Positions 42,721-51,341 are shown, counted from the first letter of the stretch. The stretch: 64,000 nucleotides of DNA from Candidatus Thermochlorobacter aerophilus (GCA_002794105.1 PHFL01000039.1:171096-235095); one strand, 5' to 3'. The notes: a model not told the origin generated them from the sequence alone. Translations and numbers: made by a program.

Positions 42721-43355
42721 TGCTTGGCGGTGTTAGTCGTTTTATCACTTCTTGGAATTTGCTTGATTTGAATTTTGCCGCCTTTGCTGCTTTGCAAGAT
42801 AAGCGGTTTGCGCTCAGGTGCAGATGGTGGCGTCGCTGGCAGTGTGTCTGCTTTGGGTGTATCTTGGGTTTGCAGGGTTTCACTTTTTGGCTCCGACGGA
42901 GTATTCTGGCTTACGGGGATTTGGATGACTTCATCATCGAGCGCAGAGAGGAAAAATGCAATTGCGCGTCGAGTCTCGCCAAGGTCCCCTTTGGTCGGCG
43001 CGTTAGAAATACATTTGCAGTTGACCGTTGTCTGTGGCGTGCTGTCTGGCAAATCTTCTTGAATAAACCACACCGATAGCTCTAATTTGTTGCCGCCCAA
43101 CGCAATAGAGGTGATTTCACACTTGAGCAGTGCCATTCCGCCTAAATTTTTTTGCCGTGTTTTGACTTGCCAGCCAAACCAACGGTTCATGACTGCCAGT
43201 GCCGCATCATATGTTTCACTGACCGTTGCACGGTATCGGCGTGTCTTCAGCTCCAAAAATTCAGGATTGTCTGATGTTTCCGATTCACGAGTAGTGAAAG
43301 CCAACACCACTTTTTTGAGCAGTGCTTCCGGTCGAAGATCAAGTTGAAACGGCAT
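42717..43355 (-). CDS. hypothetical protein with Pro/Thr-rich tail
   Basis: A 212-residue protein I do not recognise. The first 135 residues look globular, with alternating beta strands and a helix (RYRATVSETYDAALAVMNRW, LLKCEITSIALGGNKLELSV). The last 75 are rich in Pro, Thr, Ser and Lys and probably disordered. There is no signal peptide or membrane segment. It is translationally linked to adk by a four-base overlap and follows rlmN by one base, so it belongs to an rlmN-hypothetical-adk operon. Confidence 0.75.
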   Translation of the reverse strand: MPFQLDLRPEALLKKVVLAFTTRESETSDNPEFLELKTRRYRATVSETYDAALAVMNRWFGWQVKTRQKNLGGMALLKCEITSIALGGNKLELSVWFIQEDLPDSTPQTTVNCKCISNAPTKGDLGETRRAIAFFLSALDDEVIQIPVSQNTPSEPKSETLQTQDTPKADTLPATPPSAPERKPLILQSSKGGKIQIKQIPRSDKTTNTAKQ

Positions 43356-43356
43356 A

Positions 43357-44484
43357 CTAATTATGGATTGATGTTGAAGTTCTCATGTCTTGCTGCGCCA
43401 CATTTTTGATTTTCTTTGTGGATAGAGTCTGTGTGGCAAGTTGCCCACATGCTGCATTGATGTCTGCACCTCTACTGCGCCGGCACGTCACAGTAAGATT
43501 CGCATCGGCTAACTTACGCATAAACTTTTCTTTTTTGCTTTCCGTGACGCGCTCATAATCAATGTTAGCAATCGGATTGTAATCTATCAAGTTGATTTTT
43601 GAGGGAAATGCTCGTGCAAACTTGATGAGTGCTTTGGCATCTTCTTCGCCGTCGTTTATCCCACTTAGTAGCAGATACTCCAGAAATACAGGCTTACGCT
43701 TGATGGTGGTATAGCGCTGGAGCGCCGCCTTGAGCTCCTGAAGCGAGTACACTTGTGCAATCGGCATCAGCTCTTGCCGCTTTTCTTCAATTGCCGAATG
43801 CAGCGACAGTGCCAACCGGCATTTTGCTTTGCTTTCAGTCAGGCGTTCAATACCGGGCACAATGCCTACCGTAGATAGCGTAATGTGCCGCTCACCAATT
43901 TTGAAATAGTAACGGTCATGCGAAAGTATCTCTATTGCTTCTATTACCCGCTCAAAATTTAGCATGGGTTCTCCCATGCCCATGAATACTACGTTGGAGA
44001 TGCGCTGAGCGTAGTAGGTTTCGGCTACCTCCATGGCGCCCCACACTTGGTCAATGATTTCTCCAATTGTCAGGTTGCGTGAAAATCCCATGTAGCCAGT
44101 GGCACAGAACTTACATGCCATAGCACACCCAACTTGTGAAGAGACGCACACGGTCATTCTTTTGCGCCCCTCGCGCCAATCTGGAATCAGCACGGTTTCA
44201 ATTTGTGCGCCATCTGAGAGCTCATATAGCAATTTGACCGTTTGTGCATTTTCCTTTTCTGCTGAACCAACACCTTGTGCTGGACTTAGGCGCGAAATAA
44301 AAAATGCTGCCGATAGTTTCTCTCGCAAGGCTTTCGGCAGCGTGGTCATTTGGTCAATTTCTCTGACATCCTGCGAATACAATGCATGTCGAATCTGCTC
44401 TGCACGGTAGGCTGGCTCGCCTAGCGCCGCTAACGCGGCTTTTAGCTCGTTTGTGCTTAAGGCTTTCAAATCTTGCTTCGACAT
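43357..44484 (-). CDS. rlmN: 23S rRNA/tRNA adenine C2-methyltransferase RlmN
   Basis: A radical-SAM enzyme that methylates C2 of A2503 in 23S rRNA and A37 of some tRNAs. The cluster motif is CAMACKFCATGYMGF. VVFMGMGEPMLNFERVI, ALSLHSAIEEKR and NLIDYNPIANIDYERVT are family marks, and the methyl-carrying Cys is in the C-terminal VTCRRSRGADINAACGQL. I start at the ATG at 44484 (MSKQDLKAL, 375 residues). The frame stays open to 44700, but that part is an antisense reading of tRNA-Gln. The gene follows the tRNA terminator. Confidence 0.96.
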   Translation of the reverse strand: MSKQDLKALSTNELKAALAALGEPAYRAEQIRHALYSQDVREIDQMTTLPKALREKLSAAFFISRLSPAQGVGSAEKENAQTVKLLYELSDGAQIETVLIPDWREGRKRMTVCVSSQVGCAMACKFCATGYMGFSRNLTIGEIIDQVWGAMEVAETYYAQRISNVVFMGMGEPMLNFERVIEAIEILSHDRYYFKIGERHITLSTVGIVPGIERLTESKAKCRLALSLHSAIEEKRQELMPIAQVYSLQELKAALQRYTTIKRKPVFLEYLLLSGINDGEEDAKALIKFARAFPSKINLIDYNPIANIDYERVTESKKEKFMRKLADANLTVTCRRSRGADINAACGQLATQTLSTKKIKNVAQQDMRTSTSIHN

Positions 44485-44550
44485 GCTCCTGAATGCATTT
44501 GAATCTTCTGTGTCGCTGACGCAGCAAACAGTGTTGCAATTAAACTGAAA

Positions 44551-44581
44551 TGAAAAACGCCTGCCTACAAAGACAGGCGTT
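44551..44581 (-). terminator. terminator after tRNA-Gln
   Basis: On the reverse strand AACGCCTG (44581-44574) pairs with CAGGCGTT (44563-44556), continuing into TTTTC. It starts 11 bases past the tRNA 3' end. Confidence 0.85.
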
Positions 44582-44591
44582 GCATCGTGTG

Positions 44592-44663
44592 TTGGGGTAC
44601 CAGGATTCGAACCTGGGAATGTCGGCTCCAAAGGCCGATGCCTTACCGCTTGGCTATACCCCA
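44592..44663 (-). tRNA. tRNA-Gln (anticodon TTG)
   Basis: A full 72-base cloverleaf on the reverse strand: acceptor TGGGGTA/TACCCCA with discriminator A, D-arm GCCAAGCGGTAAGGC, anticodon stem TCGGC/GCCGA with loop CTTTGGA giving anticodon TTG, and T-arm CCAGG-TTCGAAT-CCTGG. The 3' CCA is not encoded. It closely matches bacterial tRNA-Gln(UUG). A terminator follows, and a structured RNA element precedes it by 19 bases. Confidence 0.97.
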
Positions 44664-44682
44664 GTATTGCCTTATAAAACAC

Positions 44683-44781
44683 GCCTCGCCTATAAGTCAA
44701 GTCCCTCCTTCGGACTTGTGTGCAAGTAGAGAGGTCGGATCAGATTTTCGCTTTACCCTGCGAATGAGGTTTAGGCGAGGC
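44683..44781 (-). ncRNA. structured RNA element upstream of tRNA-Gln
   Basis: A closing stem GCCTCGCCTA/TAGGCGAGGC (44781-44772 with 44692-44683) brackets 79 bases holding two hairpins: TTCGC/GCGAA around 44755-44741 and CAAGTCC/GGACTTG around 44717-44697 with a GAAGGAG loop. A good promoter (44804-44832) lies just upstream on the same strand, and GTGTTTTAT follows the closing stem. It could be an independent small RNA or a leader of the tRNA-Gln transcript. It matches no RNA family I can name; it lacks the conserved SRP RNA tip and known riboswitch cores. Confidence 0.5.
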
Positions 44782-44803
44782 AATTCCCTAAACTTTCTTA
44801 AGA

Positions 44804-44832
44804 AATATATAAAACTTCTGCATTTATGCCAA
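44804..44832 (-). promoter_or_regulatory. sigma70-type promoter for the structured RNA / tRNA-Gln
   Basis: Reverse-strand TTGGCA (44832-44827), a 17-base spacer, then TATATT (44809-44804). Transcription would begin near 44797, about 16 bases before the structured element. Confidence 0.65.
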
Positions 44833-44850
44833 ATCTCTGCCCACTCTTTT

Positions 44851-45750
44851 TTACAGCGCCGCTGATTTTTTAGCAAAGACAATTACGCGAGGCGACTGCT
44901 CTGGCACAAAGCTCGAACCATCATAATCGCCCAGTACATCCTGAACACAAAAGCCGACTGCACACAGCTTTTGCACCAACTCCTCATGGCTATACAGCCT
45001 GACAGACTCCACAAAGCGTCGGATATTGCCATTTTCCGACAGTGTAATGACCTTGCGAATGCGGTCTCCCACAATGCTACGCTCCTCACTGACCTGAATG
45101 CCTTCTACCATGCGCCGTGTCAGGGGCTTGTAAGTGTTTCGCACCACTGTTGCATTGAAAAAATCCAGCACATACAGACCGCCCCCTTTCAGCGCGCGGT
45201 AGACATTTTCCAGCACACGCATATCGTCATCGCTGTCTTCAAAGTAGCCAAAGCTGGTGAAGAGTTGCACCACCACATCAAATTCCTCGCACCAAGAAAT
45301 TTCTCGCATATCTTTTTGCGAGAATGTGATGCGGACACTGTGCTGTTCCGCCAATCGGCGAGCTTCCTGCAAGAGCAAGGGAGAAAGATCATTTGCTACG
45401 ACCGCACAACCTTTTTTCGCTAATGCAACCGCATGCCGCCCAGCTCCGCAGGCAATATCCAACACTTTTGGTGAAACCTGTTTTTGTCCGAAGCCTGCAT
45501 GGCGCCAAATCATCTCAATCGTCTCTTCGGCTTCCTTAAAATTGCGATGCTCGTAGAGCTTGAGATAAATCGGGCTGTTGAACCACGAGACGAACCAGTC
45601 GTGGCTTATCGGGTCGGCGTATGCCGCTGGCGTTGTTAGTGATTCTGCTTGCGGCTCAGTCTGATGTGTGGTATGTTGATTTTCCTCTATGGCTGGTATG
45701 ATTGGGTTTGATAAGGTTTCATCTAAGGTATTTTGTAGCATCTGCTCCAT
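44851..45750 (-). CDS. class I SAM-dependent methyltransferase
   Basis: A 299-residue methyltransferase of unknown substrate. After an N-terminal stretch of about 48 residues rich in Thr, Glu and Gln, the Rossmann-type domain shows motif I KVLDIACGAGRHAVALAKKG, motif II VVANDLSPLLLQEARRLA, DMREISW and FDVVVQLFTSFGYF, then ALKGGGLYVLDFFNATVV. The DWFVSWFNSPIYLKLYEHR lead-in is common in bacterial methyltransferases annotated only as class I. It is a single gene; the promoter for the structured RNA starts 18 bases past its stop. Confidence 0.85.
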   Translation of the reverse strand: MEQMLQNTLDETLSNPIIPAIEENQHTTHQTEPQAESLTTPAAYADPISHDWFVSWFNSPIYLKLYEHRNFKEAEETIEMIWRHAGFGQKQVSPKVLDIACGAGRHAVALAKKGCAVVANDLSPLLLQEARRLAEQHSVRITFSQKDMREISWCEEFDVVVQLFTSFGYFEDSDDDMRVLENVYRALKGGGLYVLDFFNATVVRNTYKPLTRRMVEGIQVSEERSIVGDRIRKVITLSENGNIRRFVESVRLYSHEELVQKLCAVGFCVQDVLGDYDGSSFVPEQSPRVIVFAKKSAAL

Positions 45751-45823
45751 CCGTTTGATACCACGGTTTCAGAAAAGTTTTCCAGATAAACCTGTGAATT
45801 TGGCACTCGGTTCCAGCCAAACG

Positions 45824-45853
45824 AAAAAGCCCGAGCAGGGGTTGCATCGGGCT
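45824..45853 (-). terminator. rho-independent terminator of the zinc-type operon
   Basis: On the reverse strand AGCCCGA (45853-45847) pairs with TCGGGCT (45834-45828), followed by TTTTCG. It is 24 bases past the lipoprotein stop. Confidence 0.88.
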
Positions 45854-45876
45854 ATTCGGCTTTTCATAGAGCAGAG

Positions 45877-46471
45877 CTACGGTGCAATGCTTACGGGGAA
45901 TGTGGCGTCAATATCGATTTCATTGCTTGGCGCAAGTGCCGCTGTTTTGCGTGCCGGCGCTGTGTAGTGATAGAGCACGACGCGCAGGGTTCCACTAGCT
46001 GCTGGTCCTGCACTGACCGTGGCACGATACTTCAAGCCAACTTCCAGACCGTTTTTATCTCTATCGGTTCGAGTAATCGTTAGGCGACCTGTGGCATTGC
46101 CACCTACAGTGTAGACAATCAAGTGTTCATCACCCTCTTCCTCAATTTCTTCGGTCTTATCTTCTGGCGGATTTTTTGATTCATCTTTGAACTCGATTTC
46201 TCCGTTGTAGGTAAGACCTGCACGTAAATTGAGCGGTGTAATTTGTGGCGGATTGCCGCCCGGTCCATCCAAGGTCACGCCAAGTGGCTTCGACGGGTGC
46301 TCCGCCTGTGGTTGGCGTCAGCTTGAGTTTGACGGTGGTGATTTTCTCTTGCTCATTTGCATCGGCAGGGTTATCGGTTCGTCGACAGCTTGTGAGCACT
46401 GCCGAAGTCATGAGCAGCAGCACAACAGAGACTTTGACATTGCGAATAAGTTGCATGTTTGTGGTCTGCAT
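45877..46471 (-). pseudogene. lipoprotein gene downstream of TonB receptor, one frameshift
   Basis: Two frames together encode one lipoprotein of about 198 residues. The first starts at 46471 with a signal peptide and lipobox (SAVLTSC) and runs to PVEATWRDL. The second continues DGPGGNPPQITPLNLRAG, then TYNGEIEFKDESKNP and a Glu-rich EEIEEEGDEHLIVY. Dropping one G of the GG near 46270 (reverse strand TTGGATGG) joins them. The DGPGGN...LRAGLTYNGEI wording is typical of small lipoproteins found beside TonB receptors in Bacteroidetes. It may help capture the metal ligand. It is either a sequencing error or a fresh mutation. Confidence 0.8.
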
Positions 46472-46518
46472 AGTTGATTTCAGGTTTAGTTAACGGATAC
46501 GAAGAACAGGCTCAGCTT

Positions 46519-48927
46519 TTAGAAGTCCATTTGCCAGCGCACGATGACATTTCTGCCGGCATCATCGGCAAAGTAGCGATAGCGGCTTAGGTAGTCACGA
46601 TAGCGCTGGTCTAAAACATTGTAAATTGAAATCACGAACGTGGCTCGCCGTCCAAAGAGCGAGAATTCTGTGCCAGACGATAGGTTCAACAGCCCATAGC
46701 CTGCAGGCGGCAGCGTGAGATTTTGCACATAAAACTGGTAGGCTTCTGGGTCTGAAACCGTTGGCGGCAAGACAGATGGCACTTCTAATCTCGGATATTG
46801 GTCTTGCCTTCGAACCAAGGTGGTGCTTATTTCAAGGTATGATTTTTCTGTGCCGAAGAACTCTGGCAAATCCAGATGCACGCCTGCAATCAGTCGGTCT
46901 GATGGCATGTTGATGAGCGGTTCATGTCGCGCTTCATTCCAAGCTCGCACTAGCGACAGCGAGCTATAGAGCTGAAGAGTTTCTGTCACTTTCCACTCAA
47001 AGAACCCATCAACGCCATAAAGCACTGCTGGGGCTTGCTGATAAGCAAAGGCTGGGAAGGCGCCGCGAATTGTAATTACGGGCTCAACTTGCGGAAAGAG
47101 ATAGATGAAGTTTTCAATTGCATTTCGATAGAGCGAGAGTTCCAGCCGTGTGCGCTGACCGATGTGCCGCAGGGTGGCGTCCAGCCCGAAACTGCGCTCA
47201 ACACCCAGAGCAGGGTTGCCAATTTCATATTGTGCAGTGCCGTGATGCACACCGTCGCTGTAGAGTTCATTGATGCTGGGCGGTCGCCATGCAGTTGCGG
47301 CATTGAGCGCCAATGACCACTCGGAAGCAAATTGCCAAATTGCGCCCAGCGCGCCTGTCACGGTCTGGAAAGTCTGACGATTTGGAATTTCGCCGCGCGC
47401 CAGCTGTTGAGCTATGCGGCTACTTCCAAATGGTGATGCACTCTGCCAGCGTATGTCGTAGCGAATCCCAGCGTTCAGTGTCCAGTTTTCACTGACCCAT
47501 TCTTCACGCCAGAAGATGCCTGCTGTTGTAGCAGAAAAGTTTGGAATGAGTGCCGTGCGCCCCAGATTATGATTTGATTGCACAGTCAGCGCTGCGCCGA
47601 CCGTGCCCAGAAAGTTTCCGACTGGATGATGATTCCAGCGTATGTCGGCAGTGTGTGTAAAGAGTGTGAGGTCAAAAGCAGGGATGTTGCGGCGGCTGCG
47701 GTCCGTTCCCAGCGGCACATGAGCATCAAACTCTTGACGCACATTTTGCTGATAGCCGTAGTTTATTTGCACTTTACCAAGTTCGTCAGTCTGCACATTG
47801 GCGCGCAGAGAAATGAGGTCGTGCGAAATGCTCTGACGCGGAAAGTCAATGGCGTAAGAGAAGGGCTCCGTAAAAAACGGCTGTAAGCGCTGCATGCTAT
47901 TTACAAGGTCAGTAACATTCCCAATATGTGCGCTTTTGAGTATGCCCAGTTCGGTTGAGAAGCGGCTGTAGTATACCGAGATTTCTCCCCAGTCAGCTTT
48001 ATAGCCAGTCAGGATGGAGAAGTTCAGTTCAGCAAAGCCAGTGTTGTTGAGAAAATACTGCGGTGCGGCAGCATCCCCAGCGCGTCGGTAACTTGCCTGA
48101 ACACGCCAGCCGATATGTTCTCCCAGTTTGCCTTCTACTAAGCCAGAGCCTGCGCCTTGTGCATTGTTGCTAAACAGGTTCAGGTTCAGCTCACCTTTGA
48201 GTTGAGGGTCTATGGGCAACGGACGCGGCTCAACGCGAATTACGCCGCCAATAGCATCGGCACCATACTCGACACTGGCCGCACCTTTGAGCACTTCAAT
48301 TTTTGCAGCAGCAAATGGGTCGATTTCTGGTGCATGCTCAGCGCCCCACTGCTGACCTTCCTGACGCACCCCTGCATTGAGCACCAACACGCGCTGGCTA
48401 TGCATGCCGCGCACCACCGGCTTTGAAATGGAGGGACCAGTCTGCAGAATCGTTACACCCGGCAATTCTCGCAGAGTTTCGCCCAGTGTCTGCCCGCGGT
48501 GCTTATCCAATTCTGCTTGGCTTAGCGTCGCAATCGCTTGCGACGACTCCTGCAAGATAGCTTTCTCCCGCTCTGCCTGCACCACAATTTCACTTCGCTC
48601 CACACTCAAGGGCTTAAGTGCAAAATCAATCTGCTGTGTTGCGCTAATGACCAGTCGTTTTACTTCTGGTTCATAGCCTACCACACTTACTCTGATTTGG
48701 TATTCACCGATTGGCAGCGCCTCAATGCGGTAGTTACCTTGCTTATCGGTTACTGCGCCAATCTTTGTGGACAGCACGCTTACAGTCGCGCTTGGCAAAG
48801 GTTCTCCCGAGACCCTATCGCGCACCGTGCCATAAATCGTGACGGTTTGCATCGTGACAGTTTGCGCCGCTGCACTTACACTTGTGAGCAGCACCACTAC
48901 AAGTCTCAGTGCTAATGTCTTTACCAC
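46519..48927 (-). CDS. TonB-dependent receptor (metal-type, ZnuD-like)
   Basis: An 802-residue outer-membrane TonB receptor. Signal peptide ends near SAAAQ. A CarboxypepD_reg-like domain follows (GTVRDRVSGEPLPSATVSV). The plug has LGETLRELPGVTILQTG, PVVRGMHSQRVLVLNAGVR with QEGQQWGAEHAPEIDPFA, and IEVLKGAASVEYGADAIGGV. The barrel ends in an aromatic strand with Phe last (VRWQMDF). The 'RVLVLxxGxRQEGQQWGxEHAPEID' plug is typical of small receptors tied to zinc or other metal uptake. The neighbours, a MerC-like protein and a lipoprotein, support metal transport; the metal is inferred. Confidence 0.9.
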   Translation of the reverse strand: MVKTLALRLVVVLLTSVSAAAQTVTMQTVTIYGTVRDRVSGEPLPSATVSVLSTKIGAVTDKQGNYRIEALPIGEYQIRVSVVGYEPEVKRLVISATQQIDFALKPLSVERSEIVVQAEREKAILQESSQAIATLSQAELDKHRGQTLGETLRELPGVTILQTGPSISKPVVRGMHSQRVLVLNAGVRQEGQQWGAEHAPEIDPFAAAKIEVLKGAASVEYGADAIGGVIRVEPRPLPIDPQLKGELNLNLFSNNAQGAGSGLVEGKLGEHIGWRVQASYRRAGDAAAPQYFLNNTGFAELNFSILTGYKADWGEISVYYSRFSTELGILKSAHIGNVTDLVNSMQRLQPFFTEPFSYAIDFPRQSISHDLISLRANVQTDELGKVQINYGYQQNVRQEFDAHVPLGTDRSRRNIPAFDLTLFTHTADIRWNHHPVGNFLGTVGAALTVQSNHNLGRTALIPNFSATTAGIFWREEWVSENWTLNAGIRYDIRWQSASPFGSSRIAQQLARGEIPNRQTFQTVTGALGAIWQFASEWSLALNAATAWRPPSINELYSDGVHHGTAQYEIGNPALGVERSFGLDATLRHIGQRTRLELSLYRNAIENFIYLFPQVEPVITIRGAFPAFAYQQAPAVLYGVDGFFEWKVTETLQLYSSLSLVRAWNEARHEPLINMPSDRLIAGVHLDLPEFFGTEKSYLEISTTLVRRQDQYPRLEVPSVLPPTVSDPEAYQFYVQNLTLPPAGYGLLNLSSGTEFSLFGRRATFVISIYNVLDQRYRDYLSRYRYFADDAGRNVIVRWQMDF

Positions 48928-48971
48928 CTTTTTCGCAAATGATTTGCATTCTTACAGCTCGCAAAAAAAAT

Positions 48972-49391
48972 TCATGGGACATGGTGCGTGCAAGATTCTC
49001 CTTGGCATGCGGCTCTGCTTAATCGCCAGTTAATCAAGTGAGCGATGGCTACAACCGAGGCGCCAACAGGCGTCATCACACTTTCTGCACTTTCATCTAT
49101 TAAGCCTGAATGCGCCAAAAAGATGGCAACAAAGCCTATCGCCAAGACATACACTGCGCTCATGTTGTGATGATGCTTGAAGCCATGCAAGAGCGCGGCC
49201 ACGCCCACCACTAACCCAATTGCAATCATACTCATCTCTACGGCAGGATGTGCCAAAAACTCAAGTCCCACTAGTGGCAATGCTGTTAGCACAAACGGCA
49301 ATGCCGCACAGTGAATTGCACACAGCGTCGATGCTGAAAACCCCACCATATCCAAATTGATTGACGCAAATTTTGTCTTTACCTTTTGCAT
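48972..49391 (-). CDS. MerC-domain membrane protein
   Basis: A 139-residue inner-membrane protein with four hydrophobic segments and the MerC hallmarks: LCAIHCAALPFVLTALPLVG, whose Cys-x3-Cys in the first helix is the metal-binding pair, and a His-rich LLHGFKHHHN segment. MerC proteins carry thiophilic or divalent metals such as Hg(II) or Zn(II). No mer genes are nearby; the gene is first in an operon with a ZnuD-like receptor and a lipoprotein, so zinc handling is more likely than mercury resistance. A palindrome lies just upstream. Confidence 0.88.
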   Translation of the reverse strand: MQKVKTKFASINLDMVGFSASTLCAIHCAALPFVLTALPLVGLEFLAHPAVEMSMIAIGLVVGVAALLHGFKHHHNMSAVYVLAIGFVAIFLAHSGLIDESAESVMTPVGASVVAIAHLINWRLSRAACQGESCTHHVP

Positions 49392-49403
49392 ATCACTTGA
49401 AAC

Positions 49404-49418
49404 TGCAAGTTAATTGCA
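49404..49418. promoter_or_regulatory. palindromic operator candidate upstream of the MerC-like gene
   Basis: TGCAA, five bases, TTGCA, with AA/TT flanks continuing beyond one mismatch on each side. It ends 13 bases upstream of the merC-like ATG, a position that would block transcription or ribosome access. A Fur/Zur-family regulator is a reasonable guess from the genes it would control. Confidence 0.45.
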
Positions 49419-49477
49419 TTTCTTATCCATCCATAAATTTAGGCTCTACATTTGAGAGCCCCTTCTGCAAACGTTTT

Positions 49478-49666
49478 TTAGGCTTTCTTGATTTCCTGCT
49501 CAAGGAACTTTATATCGTCCTGCCCAGTCGGAATCTTGACCATCTTTTCAGAAAAGCGCCACTGCCCCGTTTTCGGTGATTTTGTCGAGTACACGAGCTT
49601 GACCGCCTTGAATGGCAGTTCTACCTTTTTCTTGCTTGCTGCGGTCCTTGCTTCTTTTTTTGCCAT
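49478..49666 (-). CDS. small basic protein, DUF4295-like
   Basis: A 62-residue, very basic protein (MAKKEARTAASKKKVELPF) with the segment KLVYSTKSPKTGQWRFSEKM. This resembles DUF4295, a small protein of Bacteroidetes and Chlorobi encoded near ribosomal genes (its KxxKSPKTGxYxFxExM pattern). The function is unknown; charge and family suggest RNA or ribosome contact. It stands alone between the MerC operon and a TPR gene. Confidence 0.7.
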   Translation of the reverse strand: MAKKEARTAASKKKVELPFKAVKLVYSTKSPKTGQWRFSEKMVKIPTGQDDIKFLEQEIKKA

Positions 49667-49782
49667 ATAAAATTGCGCAAATTATAGCATTCGTAAAAAG
49701 CATGTAAATTTAACCATTTCGCGCCTTAAAACCCAAAACCGCTCTCTCTGGTTCATTACATATTGGTAACTTAGTTAGATGT

Positions 49783-50292
49783 ATGACCACCTACCAGCTC
49801 GATGAGCTCTTTTTCACCGCTGACCGATTGATTCTTGATGGGCATATCGTTCACGCTCTGGAGATTTTGGACTCTATCATTCGTGAACAGCCCGATTATG
49901 GCAAAGCCTATCATCACTTGGCGTGGATTTATGAGCACAAATACTGCCACTATTCCAAAGCCGAAATTTTATACCGAACCGCACTTGTCTACTCACCTGA
50001 ATACACGCCGCTCTACAGCAACTATGCGAATCTGCTTCTCACCATGAGGAAATTTGCTGACCTTGAACAGTTGCTTGCCAGAGCATTGCACATTCCGGGC
50101 ACTTGCTATGCCACGATTTACTATCAGTATGGCATCATGTATGAACTGCAGCAGCAATACGCGCTTGCCATAGAGTATTTCCACAAGGCAATTGCAAATT
50201 CACTGAGCGACAGCGATTTAGACCTCTATGCGAGTTCCATCAAGCGGTGCGAAAAGAAAATACAACTGCTTCAAAATCTCTATTTGGCTTAG
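49783..50292 (+). CDS. tetratricopeptide repeat protein
   Basis: A 169-residue protein made mostly of TPR-like helical pairs (ADRLILDGHIVHALEILDSI, GKAYHHLAWIYEHKYCHYSK, YATIYYQYGIMYELQQQYAL). There is no signal peptide, so it is probably a cytoplasmic scaffold. The partner is unknown. Its 3' end overlaps the convergent cobT gene by four bases. Confidence 0.8.
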   Translation: MTTYQLDELFFTADRLILDGHIVHALEILDSIIREQPDYGKAYHHLAWIYEHKYCHYSKAEILYRTALVYSPEYTPLYSNYANLLLTMRKFADLEQLLARALHIPGTCYATIYYQYGIMYELQQQYALAIEYFHKAIANSLSDSDLDLYASSIKRCEKKIQLLQNLYLA

Positions 50293-51341
50293 CTGGCGCG
50301 TTGCTTACGCTCTTCTTTTTGCGACACTCCTGCCGATTCAAAGGTTGCCATTTCGCAGAGCAATTTTGCGGCTGCTTCAATAATTGGCATGGCAAGTGCA
50401 GCGCCTGTTCCCTCGCCCAAGCGGAGTTTTAGGGAGAGAATTGGTTCTGCTCCAAGATGCTCCAACACGGCGCGATGCCCTGTCTCATCAGAACAATGTG
50501 CAAAAAAGCACACCGACTGTACCTTTGGATTTTCTTTGATGGCAACCAGCGCTGCAGCGGTGGCAATAAAGCCATCAATCACGATAGGCAGTCTGTGTTC
50601 AAATGCGGCAAGCACGGCGCCAGTCATGGCGGCAATTTCAAAGCCACCGACGGCAGCTAACCACGCTCTTGGCGAATGACACTTTTTCTGATGTAATGCT
50701 ATTGCCATTTTGACCACTTGGATTTTATGCGCCAGTTGCTCATCGTCAATTCCTGTGCCACGCCCGACCAACTCTTCGACAGGGGTAGGCAAGAGTGCTG
50801 CACACAACGCCGAAGCAGATGTGGTGTTGCCTATGCCCATTTCGCCGATACCGAATAGCTCAATGCCGTCTTGTTTTGCTTTTTCAAGTTCGCTGCGTCC
50901 GATAGCAATAGCAGTTTCGCACTCGGCTTCGGTCATGGCAGGTTCATCAACGAAATCACGTGTGCCTTGTCGGACTGGCTCATTTCGGAAGTTCGGAGCA
51001 TGGAGTGCCGACAGCTCACCTTCTACACCAGCATTGATAATGCGTAGCTCAATTCCACCATGGCGCGCCAGCACATTGATAGCCGCACCACCGTTTAGAA
51101 AGTTCTGCACCATTTGCGCTGTTACTGCGGCCGGATAGGCACTCACACCTCGACGCGCCACACCATGACTGCCTGCAAACACACCAATCCGCTTGCGACT
51201 CACGCTCGGCGACAGCGTGTTTTGCACCACAGCCAGTTGCACCCCCAGCTTTTCCAGCATTCCAAGCGACCCTACTGGCTTGGTTTTTTGGTCAAATTTT
51301 CTTTGAACCAGTTCTGCGGTAAGCATGGCTTCTTTGGACAT
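50289..51341 (-). CDS. cobT: nicotinate-nucleotide--dimethylbenzimidazole phosphoribosyltransferase
   Basis: Makes alpha-ribazole phosphate for the lower loop of cobalamin. The 350 residues contain KTKPVGSLGMLEKLG, FAGSHGVARRGVSAYP, the NGGAAINVLAR segment, GIGEMGIGNTTSASAL, VGRGTGIDDEQLAHK and the C-terminal RLGEGTGAALAMPII with its catalytic Glu. Cobalamin is relevant here because the anaerobic BchE cyclase of bacteriochlorophyll synthesis uses it (established for that pathway). The start touches the stop of the upstream hydrolase gene (ATGA-type junction), so the two are probably co-translated. Confidence 0.96.
   Translation of the reverse strand: MSKEAMLTAELVQRKFDQKTKPVGSLGMLEKLGVQLAVVQNTLSPSVSRKRIGVFAGSHGVARRGVSAYPAAVTAQMVQNFLNGGAAINVLARHGGIELRIINAGVEGELSALHAPNFRNEPVRQGTRDFVDEPAMTEAECETAIAIGRSELEKAKQDGIELFGIGEMGIGNTTSASALCAALLPTPVEELVGRGTGIDDEQLAHKIQVVKMAIALHQKKCHSPRAWLAAVGGFEIAAMTGAVLAAFEHRLPIVIDGFIATAAALVAIKENPKVQSVCFFAHCSDETGHRAVLEHLGAEPILSLKLRLGEGTGAALAMPIIEAAAKLLCEMATFESAGVSQKEERKQRAS

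Noticed and set aside
44485..44700. N-terminal extension of rlmN
   Set aside because: The codons read antisense through tRNA-Gln and its terminator; RlmN proteins begin at the later ATG.
44683..44781. SRP RNA as the identity of the structured element
   Set aside because: The conserved GGAAGGAAGCA-type tip is missing; only a loosely similar GAAGGAG loop is present.
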